Part shown: positions 54,798 through 64,000 of the stretch, piece after piece
Layout: every line of letters begins with the position of its first letter
Position numbering within the stretch: position 1 is the stretch's first letter
Source of the DNA: Exophiala sp. HKRS030
Taxonomy: Eukaryota; Ascomycota; Eurotiomycetes; Chaetothyriales; Herpotrichiellaceae
Direction of reading: 5' to 3'
Assembly: GCA_023897205.1 (NCBI GenBank)
Contig: JAHWDD010000002.1
Coordinates: forward strand, 930,001 to 994,000
DNA: 64,000 nucleotides
Program-made: the position numbers and the translations under genes
Notes under the pieces: generated by a model
Told to the model about the DNA's origin: nothing
Database searches by the model: none
What the model saw: only the letters and a program-made list of their open reading frames with translations

Positions 54798-57700
54798 TCA
54801 CTCTTCATTATTGAGGAATCCTTCTTTGACGCCCTTTTCCCAAGCAGCTTTCCTTCGTTCCACATCTTCGGCTCTCTGGTCTTTCATCCATGCCGTGTTA
54901 CGCACAAATTTCTCCCTGAATCGTTCACTCTCGTGTGCCTTTGATTCAGCAGAGCTTGCTTTCTCGACAGCCCCTCGATGCACGAAGCCAAACTCGTTCT
55001 GAAGCAGGAGCTTGTATGATTCCGGGCTGATGAAGGCTGTTTGCTCATCGGTGTGGTCAAGATCGCCGTAGGCTTCTTCATATGCCGCCTCAATATTGGC
55101 ATTCTGAGGAGCAATGTTACGCTTCACGTAGGGCGAGCGCATGCGCGACTGGTCTATGCCTTCAGTAGCATCGGTCATGGTATACGATGCGACATAATAC
55201 TGCCAGCGAGCATCGTCGGACAAGGTATCGCTATCAAAGGTGGCGTCTTCTGACGGAAACAGGCGGATAGTGCAAAACCTATCGTTAGGCGTCTATGTCA
55301 CAGAATGTTAGTTGGCCTTTTGGGACACAGGTTTGGTAGATACTTACATAGCTGATGCGGTAGATCTCGGCATCTTTGCACAGTCGCTCGACCTGCTTGC
55401 GGTACTGTATTTCTTGTTTTCGAGTCGTGTCCGGCCGTTCGCGATCTTTCATGAATAAATTGGTGATCTCGACACTCTTGTCCTTAGCATCCCCACCAAG
55501 AATATTCATGACGAAGCGTAGGATAGCTGCAACAAGCTTATCGACTCCGTACAGCTGCCACCCGCTTTTGTTGTAATATCGTCGCAGCGTCTCTTCAAGA
55601 TGAGAAAGCTCCCCGTTGCCGAGAAGGATTTCTTCACACATCTGTAGGATCTGATTATAGTAATTTTGCTTTCCCTCGATATTGAAGAAGAAATAGTCTG
55701 GTCCTTTATCGATCATGCGAAGATCGATCGCGGGCTTCACTTTTCCGCCTTTGCCTTTATATCTAGCCACCGCTTCTTGCACGTTTGGCTCATTATTCTT
55801 GATGGCAAGTAATCTGCTGTACATTGTCTCGAAAAGTCGGAAGAAGCAGTAGATATTAGCGTTGGCATAGAGATTGAAGGTTGTGTGCGGGTAGGGTTCG
55901 TCCATTGCCAGGTGTCGAGTAGAAAAATCGTTGTTGGCAACGTTGATCCAAGGACGTTGGGGCGAGTCCATGATATCTGAAATCGGGGCATCATCGTCAA
56001 CTTCCATCTCGCTGAGTGCTCCCGGCATTGGAGTTGATTCTTTGCTGCCCGATGCGATACTGTCCTCTTTGCCGTGTCTGCGTTCAAGTGCCAGCCTCCT
56101 AAGCCAGTCTGACTTGCGCTGAGTTTTACCTTTGGTAGGCGGGTGGCTATCGCTCTCATGACCATCGATGAGGTCGTCATTTTCACGACTGCGTAGACCT
56201 TCAAAATCCACTTGTTCGTGAAACTTTTCGGGGTCGAGGCCAAAGAATCTTACGACAAAATCAGTCAGAAAGCCACGGATCCTCTCCTGTTCGCCGCTGT
56301 TGTACTGTGCGTTGCCGGCTTCCAATGAGACAAGTATCAGGCGTGATGCATCGAGAACAACATCGAGATCATTGAATGCATATTCAAGTTGATGCCGTTT
56401 CGTAGTGACGCCATTCTCGCGGTTCTTCTTGGCTTCTTCATACTTGGCCTGTATATCACTCGTCAAGAACTTCTGCTGGAAGGCCTTCTTATCCAGATTC
56501 TTGTTGTTGATGCCTTGATGATCAAGACTCTTCCAGAATTGCTTATGGATTTGATCGCGCCAAACCTTCTCCCATTCTCGCTGGACTTGTTTCCACTCTT
56601 CAAGCTTCTGTTTGAGCCTTCCAAGGACTATTGGAAGGACCGCTGTCGGACGTGCAAACATTTCTTCCATGACCCGAGCTCCAACTTCACGGCCATACAC
56701 CTTCATAATGATACGCTTAGGAATGGCTGCACTCGCACCGCCGAGACCTTCCGACAGGATAAATGCGGCACGATCTGCTTCACTCATGACACCGATTTGC
56801 TGGACGATGGGTTCCATAAGTTGGATGGTGCGCTGGCATGACTCGATGTGGAAATCATAGTCATGTCGCTCTTCTTCGATGCGGTGCAAGGCTTCTTCGT
56901 ACTGATTCTTGCGATGCGCAACGAATCCAGAGTCCTCAGATGCCCAAGTGGGATGAGACGCCCAGACGTCGTTCAGTACTTCGTAGCACATGCCATCCCG
57001 GCCTTTGCAAGGCTTGTTTTGTTCGCGTTTCGGCAAATGGCGATAACTAGGGCCCAATGCGCGGCAATGAGAAAGATTAACTCGGCCAGGGTCTGGTCGG
57101 ATGCGAGCTTCGATGATTTCCTCTTGTTCCTCAACACCAAGCCAGTGTTTGAACCAGTTCATGAGATCGGCGTTGCCCCCGATGAATGACCCCATTCTGT
57201 CGGCCAGGGTATATTTGTCGATCAAGTCCTGAGTGTAGAGGTTGGTGAGTTTCAGAAACTCATTGTAACTAGTCCGGTTTCCAATCTGTTTCTTGGCTTT
57301 GTCAAAGAATGCAAGCTCTTCCTGAGTAGTAGAAGTACTAGGGAATGGTGGCAAAGGCTCGGGCAACTGAGGTACGAGCGTTGGTGAGGTCAGCAGCGTC
57401 TCGGCAGGAGGCTGGCGTTGATTTGATAGTTTGGGGCGCTAGAATTTTAGGTTAGCCATGTGGGAAATGGTATGTTATTCTGAAAAAAAAGTGCAAATGG
57501 TAATTAAGGAAGAGGAAGCACTTGTGGTGTATGATGTCGGGCTGCAGCGTAAAGAGAAGGCGTTTGAGAGAGGAAGTCGAGACGCGAAGTAAACACAGTA
57601 GGAACAATCTTGGTACATACCTTGTTAGCATTGCCGACTTGAACAAGGCCACTTCGTCCTCCTTGCTGAATACCTGCTTCAGCAGCCAACTGTGTCGGGG

Positions 57701-59718
57701 CTTGGTTTGTGAGGGTAGCTCCCGGTCCGCCACGACGCTTTTTGGTGTCTTTGCTGGTGCTGGGGGGGTCGAATTGGCCCATGGGTGGCATCTTCGAAGG
57801 AGGCCGAGGTGTTTGCGCCTGGGGTAGGGTACCAGCGGTATAGCCTGCGTCACTTCGGGCATTGCTGGCCTGCTCCTCTTGAGCCATGGCTCTAGAAGCC
57901 TGTGCTTTGCCGTGGGCTGCCGATTCGGGCAAAAATTGTTTGAAGTCTTCAAGAAGATCTGGGGCTGATAAGAATAATTGGGTCACCTGAGCATACACAT
58001 CCTGGATAGGTTTGGATTCTCGCTGATATGTCTGCAGAATCTCGAGGAACTGCTTGTAGATCTCAGGTTGTTGCGCAAACCGGTTCTAAGGGGACTAGTT
58101 AGCAATTTACCCAAAAGCGATGTCATCGGACCAACCTTGATCTTATTCACATAACTGATAGCGTGATTGAATTCGACTGGACCACCCCGCTGCTTCACAT
58201 CAGCCAAGGAAGCATTGCCACCAAAAGAACCAGTTTGTTGATTATATGAAGCAGTCTGTCCGGGTCCCGGTGAAACTGCTAAAGACGGTCTTGCAGATCC
58301 ATTGGTCACGGCAGTGACTGCACTTTGAAGTGTCGAGACACCACGTTGATCTTGTTGACTCATAGCATTGACGGCTTCCTCGGCTGGTCTCTCGCCTGGT
58401 GCATTTTTGAAAGGCGCCAGCTCGGCGGACCTGGCACCCGGCGAAGCCCCCAAAGGCTGTCCCCAGGTATGTCGATTTTCAAAACCATCTTGTCGACCTG
58501 ATGCAGATTGAGCAACCTGAGCAACTCCTGCGGGTTCAAAATGCGTACGGCCTCTGCTCTGAAGCGATTGAGTCATTGTTCCACTAGGTGTAGTGACTCT
58601 AATAGCATCCGGATTGTCGTCCGTCCCACATTCAATGCGATATCCAGGAGGGAGAAAAGTATTGAAGCCCTGAATCAGAGCTGGGTGACCATTGAAGAGA
58701 TTGGAAACACGTTCAATGACGCCCGGTGTGTCAATTGCCTGGCTCTTGAAATCTTTCATGATGTCTAGAAAGCGATTGTAAACATCGGGCTGTTCATTGA
58801 AGCGCATCTTCACTTGGTCAAGGTAGCTCAGCGCATCGTTCAAAATCGGCTGCTGACCGTGAGCGAGCTGCGCAGGAGCAGTCATTGGGGACGGTCCAGG
58901 CATGAAAGATTGCGCTTGCTGCTGAGGAGGTCCTGCGCCTTGTTGATGCATGTACTGAGAAGGTCTCTGCGATTCATGCTGGGAAGCCCCACCAAAGAGA
59001 CTGCCTCCACCGGTCACAGGAGGTAAGTTGTGCTGTACTGCACCAGCACCGCCGTTCGCGAGCAGACCATTCGGACCGTGTATCGAGTTTTGTACCTTTG
59101 AGGCCACGGGCTGATGAATCGGGATTGATCCCGCATGGCTCTGAACAGGACCCCGTTGCTCGGAATGCATGCGCTCCATTTGTTCCCGTTCGCGATCGCG
59201 CAGGATCATTTCATCTCTCTGTCTTTGCATCTCTCGTTCTCGTTCTCTCATTTCATGCAAATCCCGCTCACGAGGATCTCGCATGTCTCTGTCTCGGCTG
59301 AGATATTGAGGTGAATGTTGTGTCATCGGGTGACCCAGAGGGCCCATCGGATGACCTTGAGACTGCGGCGGAGGGGGTTGGGTATTATACTGGTGTTGCT
59401 GAGAATGACTGGGCGGTCCTTGAGTCAAGTCCGCGATCGAAAGGCTGTGGCTCGAGGAGGGTTGAGAGTGGTGTTGATGGTACGAGGGAGGAGGAGGTAA
59501 AACATGAGGCGGTGGTTGGGCAGGGCCATTGCCGCTGTCCAAACAGGTGTTCAAGTCAGTCGGAGCGCCATTGCGAAGAGAGCAAATAAGAAAAATCGCG
59601 TTTGATGTCGAGGTGAAAAGGAAAATACGTACCCATAGCTCGGAAAGGGTCTGCTTTGCGGGTCATTCTGAGTAGGACCTCCTGGACCACGCCAGTGATC
59701 ATTGGGATTTTGGTTCAT
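54798..59718 (-). CDS. SIN3: Transcriptional corepressor SIN3
   Basis: SIN3 is the scaffold of the Rpd3/HDAC corepressor complexes in the nucleus. Five exons are inferred: 59718-59633, 59534-58136, 58085-57621, 57438-55348 and 55292-54798, giving about 1511 residues, a normal fungal length. The N-terminus [20 protein letters not shown] is followed by a Pro/Gln/His-rich region and a charged Arg/Met stretch. PAH1 ([20 protein letters not shown]) is at about 258-327. PAH2 ([20 protein letters not shown]) is at about 480-550 and is split by the second intron. PAH3 is at about 689-750. The histone deacetylase interaction domain ([20 protein letters not shown]) spans about 770-860. The C-terminal SIN3 domain contains [20 protein letters not shown]. 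Every intron keeps frame, and each join restores conserved sequence. Confidence 0.95.
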
Positions 59719-60344
59719 GACTCGGCTTTTGGTCGTCGAAACAGATTTAGAGCAGGTTGATGAGGCTTTTTGATCCGATTTTTGCTTCAACGCATCTCGT
59801 GGTTTGAATGAGGTGAGGGTATTGGTATTACAAAAGGACCCGGACGCAGGACACGTCGGCGAAAATCAAGCCCTAGCGACAAAGAGTAGGCAAGATGCGT
59901 ATGCTAATAGATGTACATGGGCCTGGTTTCACCAAGAACACATGTTGTTGTACACGTTGGGTGTGGAAGGACAGAAATGAAGCGAGGAATATGCTAGGGC
60001 AAGATTATGACGATCAGGAGTCGCAGTTTGGAGAAGTCGAGCTAAGCTTGGCCTTTGCAAGGGTTCGTTCTCCACATCCTTCTACAGTACAATAAAACCA
60101 TCAGTCTCTGATTACTCGGGACACACTCAAGTACACCAGGATGCTATTGTTCTTGTCACACACATTGCTGCCTAGGCAGATACCGAAGGGAAACTACAGA
60201 GTATTTGGTAGTCACTTATTTGTAGTAACGTAATCCATGCCACGATATAGCATAGAGAGGTTTTCCCTCAACAGCATCAACAGCAATTCGATGTCATCGA
60301 GTCAGTCCTGAATAGCAGTCTCTCTGTGGCGGCCATGCAGCCTT
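59719..60344. promoter_or_regulatory. Upstream region of SIN3
   Basis: These 626 bases lie between the SIN3 start and the end of the next minus-strand gene. The region should hold the SIN3 promoter and the 3' UTR of the glycine-rich gene. No other feature is visible. Confidence 0.45.
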
Positions 60345-61286
60345 TCAAAAGAATTTGCTGGCCAGGCCCATCAGACCTGAAGCACCACCACTTCCACCGC
60401 CCTGGCCCTTCATATACATCTGCAAGGCATACTTGGCAGCTGAGTTGATGACCGACTGCTTGTCTGTTCCACCCGAAACATTCCCCTGGTTGCTCTGTTG
60501 GTCAAACAACTTTGATGCTTCTTGCATTGCCATGGAAATCATCTGGGATTGTGAGCCTGAACCGCCAGATCCCCCTCCAGAAAACATCTTCATTGCCTGC
60601 ATCGCAGCTCCGGCACCGAGGCTAGAGGCATCATGTTGCTGGCCTCCGCCGTCTTGCTGGTAGAGTTGCTGATGGCTTCGCTGGATTCTGTCTTCGTCGA
60701 GGTCTTCTGACTGCGCACTCTGTTTGTTGTTGTTGAGAAAACTCATGGCTTGAGAGAAGAGGCCACCATCTTCGGAGTTGCCCTGTCGTTGGCTGTGCTG
60801 CAGAACCTCATTCTCATTGAAGTCTGCGTTTCCTCCACCGCCACCACCATAGTTGCCAGAGCCGCCGCCATGTCTTCCTTCATCGTAACGATCACGACCA
60901 CCGCCGCTGTTGTTATCATAGCCACCGCCTGAATTGCCATAGTTGCCGGAACCACCACCACCACCATATCCTCCCTCATCGTAACGATCGCGACCGCCAC
61001 CTCCGCCATTATTTCCATAACCACCGCCTGAACTGCCGTAGTTGCCTGAGCCGCCACCGCCGTATCCTCCTTGGTCGTAGCGGTCACCACCACCGCCACC
61101 GCCATAGCCGCCTTCGTTCTCGCGACGATGGTGACGAGGAGGCTCATTGCCACCGTAACCACCTTGTTGCTGTCCATAACCGTCACCGCGCTGTGGACTA
61201 TCGTCATATCGTTGACCTTGGTCGTAGTAGTTGTCACCGCCTCGTCCTCCTCCACCGTACTCACGTCTATCGTCGTTGTAGGACAT
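60345..61286 (-). CDS. Glycine-rich, low-complexity protein with conserved fungal C-terminal domain
   Basis: The 313-residue product starts MSYNDDRREYGGGGRGGDNY. Residues 1-155 are Gly/Tyr/Asn/Asp/Arg-rich with an imperfect repeat of about 30-35 residues built on GSGNYG, SGGGYGNN and GGRDRYDEG. The rest is a helical domain: FSQAMSFLNNNK near residue 175, AAMQAMKMFSGGG near 235, MISMAMQEASKLFDQQSN near 260, and SAAKYALQMYMKG near 290. This C-terminal region is shared by a family of fungal proteins of unknown role (I recall a DUF7721-type or 'beta-flanking protein' label, but cannot verify it). The repeat part resembles RNA-granule or prion-like domains, so condensate formation is a possibility, not a finding. 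The frame is open ten codons upstream of the chosen Met. Confidence 0.8.
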   Translation of the reverse strand: MSYNDDRREYGGGGRGGDNYYDQGQRYDDSPQRGDGYGQQQGGYGGNEPPRHHRRENEGGYGGGGGGDRYDQGGYGGGGSGNYGSSGGGYGNNGGGGGRDRYDEGGYGGGGGSGNYGNSGGGYDNNSGGGRDRYDEGRHGGGSGNYGGGGGGNADFNENEVLQHSQRQGNSEDGGLFSQAMSFLNNNKQSAQSEDLDEDRIQRSHQQLYQQDGGGQQHDASSLGAGAAMQAMKMFSGGGSGGSGSQSQMISMAMQEASKLFDQQSNQGNVSGGTDKQSVINSAAKYALQMYMKGQGGGSGGASGLMGLASKFF

Positions 61287-62378
61287 CTTGGGCGAAGAAA
61301 CTTGTGATAATTTCAAAAGAGACAGAAGGGGTTGGTTGATGGAATGGGGAAATTTGAGTTGTGAGCAGAAAACGAGGATATGTAGGACTCAATAAAAACT
61401 TTTTGGTTCAAGATGAAACAGCTGCTATGTGAGCTGAACATCACGGTAGGTGCATGTGGTGAGGAAGGCGACGTCATCATTATATGTTTGTCCCACCTAC
61501 GGATAAACGGCCACGTATACGAGTACGGTATACCTCAATGTACTGTATGTACAGGAGCCTCAGCAGTCCTGAGACCTGTCACTCGCCATACCACAGTAAC
61601 CACGTACAAACAGTACTGTAATTTACTGCAGGTTGCTCAATGTGGGATTTGTCGCTTGGGTGGTGCCTCCACTGGAATGACGAACGAGAGATCTGGTTTT
61701 AGGGGCATGCTTGGGTGTTGTTTCTCGCGTTATGAGTGGGTATCGTTTGGCTAAGCTTCGCGTTTCGAAGAGGGACCTTTCAGCTGGCGAAGACCTGCAC
61801 TCCAGCGCCCCCAGAGTTTCAGCTTACCATGTTCGTTGGCGCCGTTGAGTACACGGAGGAGTCTCCTACAAGGCCCGCTAGTTCCTGAGAGCGACCCCGA
61901 TAATCCCATGACAGGGTCCGGGTAGGCCCTGAGTTTTATTGTTCTATCCTAAAACCCAATTTCATAATCTTATCATGAAATATTCGAGACACCTTATATA
62001 GAAAATCCATTGTCAATGCAACAACCAGCAGTGTCGATTTCAGTCCCATAAACCGATGTCCAGTAACCCTTCAGGTGAACCTGAGGGGATCTCCTACGGC
62101 TGTTAATTCGGATTTCGGCCTCGGTCATTGGCCTCCGATAGCGGCGAATTCTTTTTCCCGCATGACGTCGCCCTTATATCTCGTATTATTATTTCTCTTC
62201 AAAGAACAATTGCAACTGCGGCCATTTGGTTAGAAGTAGTCCATACACTCACGAGATAATTCATTACTTTTTCTTGGACGATTCGACAGTATAGAAGCGT
62301 CCTTCAATAACCACCTCTATACCACGATACTCTTTGCAAAAGATTAGACGAGCCACAACGCAAGCCAGCACCCCAACA
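61287..62378. promoter_or_regulatory. Divergent intergenic region glycine-rich gene / JAC1
   Basis: About 1.1 kb lies between two divergent starts and contains both promoters. A plus-strand frame at 61413-61754 has no recognisable similarity. Nothing else is clear. Confidence 0.45.
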
Positions 62379-63212
62379 ATGTCAATCACGGCACCCACGC
62401 GACAAACGTTGCGCCATCTTCGACGACTTTGTGTTTATTCCTCCCTCGTCGAGCCCGTCGGGGGCGCAACGCCACAAACTCACCATATACGCACTTCTTC
62501 ATATACTCTCCCTCACCTTGTCTCTCACCCCTCTCGTCAACATACCAGAACCATCAGCGTGAGCTCCGGGAGACATCATGGATCACAACAGGCCACCGCC
62601 ACTGCCAGCAGCGACAAACCCGACAGCACCACCACCACCACAGCCCCTCTACCCGACATTTCGACCTACTACACGCTCTTCCCAAACACGCTCTCCGCGG
62701 GTCCTCCCCCAACGGGGCCATTCAATATCCCCTTGGCCCAACTGAAGCGTGAATTCTTACTCCTCCAATCTCAACACCACCCTGACAAATACACCTCCCA
62801 GCCCACCGCGCATCAAAAGGCCATGGCCCTGTCCTCGCTGTTGAACAGCGCGTACAAAACACTGTCGGACCCGCTGCTACGTGCGCGGTATCTCTTGCAC
62901 CATACCTATGGCATCGACATCACCTCGGAAGATAACAGCACCCACAGCGGTCTGACGGATCAGGAGACGCTCATGGAGGTCATGGAAGCACAAGAGGCGA
63001 TTGAGGAGGCCGAGACTCAAGAACAAGTCGATGCCCTGAAGGAGGAGAACCAAGCGAGGATAGATCAAACAATTAAGCTGCTAGGACAAGCTTTTGAACA
63101 TGAAGATGTCGAAGCAGCAAAGACAGAGTGTATTCGTTTGAACTACTGGCGGAGTCTACAACAAGGCTTGCACGAGTGGGAACCTGGAAAGGAAGTACGA
63201 CTGATACACTGA
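62379..63212 (+). CDS. JAC1: Mitochondrial Fe-S cluster co-chaperone Jac1/HscB
   Basis: Jac1 is the J-protein that brings the scaffold Isu1 to the Hsp70 Ssq1 for release of Fe-S clusters in the mitochondrial matrix. The intronless frame from MSITAPTRQTLRHLRRLCVY encodes 277 residues. Its first 60 or so residues are rich in Arg, Ser and Thr with few acidic residues, as in a matrix presequence. The J domain begins near DISTYYTLFPNTLSAG and carries the HPDK signature (HHPDKYTSQPTAHQKAMALS) near residue 134, then LNSAYKTLSDPLLRARYLLH. The C-terminal HscB domain (LMEVMEAQEAIEEAETQEQV, ending LNYWRSLQQGLHEW) binds Isu1. An upstream in-frame TTG is not a likely start. The ATG follows AACA, a good context. 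Confidence 0.92.
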   Translation: MSITAPTRQTLRHLRRLCVYSSLVEPVGGATPQTHHIRTSSYTLPHLVSHPSRQHTRTISVSSGRHHGSQQATATASSDKPDSTTTTTAPLPDISTYYTLFPNTLSAGPPPTGPFNIPLAQLKREFLLLQSQHHPDKYTSQPTAHQKAMALSSLLNSAYKTLSDPLLRARYLLHHTYGIDITSEDNSTHSGLTDQETLMEVMEAQEAIEEAETQEQVDALKEENQARIDQTIKLLGQAFEHEDVEAAKTECIRLNYWRSLQQGLHEWEPGKEVRLIH

Positions 63213-63394
63213 ATCAGTATTGTCTAATCTATCATGTATTTACCTTCACCCGTGTTTGTATACGATGACCTCTACCAGGACATGTCCATAATTTCTATCA
63301 GCTGTTTTCAATCCCTCATATCCGGGTCGGTCGGAGAGCAACGTGGACGTCTTTCCCCGCATGACGGTCTAATCATAAGTCTTACCCATGCACA

Positions 63395-64000
63395 TCATGC
63401 TCTATGGCTCTCAAGGGGTAGACTTGAACCTCTGGGCAACAACTCACGCCTGACGCTGCCCTCAAGCATGACACTGGAAGACTGTTTGATCTTGATCGCG
63501 TCTGGCATCAGCTTCCACTTCGAGTTTTCCACCACAACGCTCTTGGTCCCCCTTTTACTGCCTTTTGTCTCTTCGCCCGTCTTCTTTCTGCGGGACATGT
63601 GCTCGTCGCGCTCGATATTGAATTTGATTTCTTCCGCGAGGCAGAGAACCCATTTGTCCTTTTGACTTTGTGGCCACATCACACTGACAGAAAACACCTC
63701 TCGATCAGGATCTTCCAGCATTGGACTGTACCCTCGCTTGTTGTGGGACAGTACGAGGCGATCGAGCCCACAGAAGTTCTCCGTGTAGCCCCACGGTCGA
63801 AAGGCACCATTGTCTTGCATGAAAAAGTTGACTCCAAACTCTGTCCAGGTGTGTTCGTAATTGATGGCCGGCTCAAAACAGATGTCCGAGATGATGTTAC
63901 ACATCCAGCCAGGTACATGAAGGACGTTTTCCAGGCAGATTGTGTGGCTTTCTTTGCTCCCCGGGGCACGACGTATCTTGAGCTCCACCGAACCAATACC
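63395..64000 (-). CDS. Protein with a copia/Pol-type beta-barrel-like domain, 5' end outside window
   Basis: The frame is open at the right edge and ends at 63395. It contains GIGSVELKIRRAPGSKES followed by LENVLHVPGWMCNIISD. This pattern (GxGxVxL...LxxVLHVPG...N) resembles the beta-barrel (protease-remnant) region upstream of the integrase in Ty1/copia Pol proteins. After it come WTEFGVNFFMQDNGAFRPWG and WVLCLAEEIKFNIERDEH, with no integrase or reverse transcriptase. The C-terminus is basic and Ser-rich. Small host proteins with such a domain are known in filamentous fungi, so this is more likely a domesticated gene than a live element, but the start lies outside the window and the family call is moderate. 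Confidence 0.6.
   Translation of the reverse strand, partial: GIGSVELKIRRAPGSKESHTICLENVLHVPGWMCNIISDICFEPAINYEHTWTEFGVNFFMQDNGAFRPWGYTENFCGLDRLVLSHNKRGYSPMLEDPDREVFSVSVMWPQSQKDKWVLCLAEEIKFNIERDEHMSRRKKTGEETKGSKRGTKSVVVENSKWKLMPDAIKIKQSSSVMLEGSVRRELLPRGSSLPLESHRA

Noticed and set aside
63410..63450. T-loop-like word (reverse strand GGTTCAAGTC) suggesting a tRNA
   Set aside because: No acceptor stem, D arm or anticodon arm pairs around it, and it lies inside the coding frame at the right edge.

Overview
The window is nuclear DNA of a filamentous ascomycete (Pezizomycotina; Eurotiomycetes and perhaps Chaetothyriales fit, but that is only an impression). Supporting signs are short introns of about 48-180 bases with GTRNGT donors and YAG acceptors, genes on both strands without operons, and a set of typical fungal families: Zn2Cys6 regulators, APC and NCS1 permeases, a GH17 wall glucanase, a NACHT-ankyrin NLR, SIN3 and TDP1. 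Exon borders were inferred by hand from splice signals, reading phase and protein continuity.

Layout. Positions 1-8.8 kb are housekeeping: ALG7 (partial, runs off the left edge), SEH1, RAD4/XPC, a STEEP1-like protein and the myosin essential light chain. Positions 8.8-11.4 kb are gene-poor. Positions 11.4-19.3 kb hold a 2-oxoglutarate dioxygenase, an NCS1 purine/cytosine permease and an APC amino acid/choline-type permease, which together suggest nitrogen acquisition. Positions 19.4-27.4 kb hold a CoA-binding protein, a large zinc-finger protein, a multiply frameshifted mannose-6-phosphate isomerase pseudogene and TDP1. Positions 27.9-36.2 kb form an accessory island: a broken amidase fragment joined to a carboxylesterase, a sugar-type MFS transporter and two divergent Zn2Cys6 regulators. 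Positions 37.4-41 kb hold a TB2/DP1 (Yop1-like) membrane protein and a membrane RING-H2 ligase. Positions 41-46 kb hold a stretch rich in a short recurrent TACTCCGTA motif, then a decayed NACHT-ankyrin NLR. Positions 46.9-54.8 kb hold a weak hypothetical gene and a GH17 glucanase flanked by long gene-poor stretches. Positions 54.8-64 kb hold SIN3, a glycine-rich protein, the Fe-S co-chaperone JAC1 and, at the right edge, a partial gene resembling the beta-barrel region of copia-type Pol proteins.

The strongest unusual signals are three decayed genes (PMI, amidase, NLR), the esterase-amidase junction, the aromatic W-x-[D/E]-W repeats of the GH17 protein, the recurrent TACTCCGTA motif and the copia-like host gene. 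I did not find a convincing wholly new multi-gene system; the 28-36 kb island is the best candidate for an undescribed catabolic cluster.
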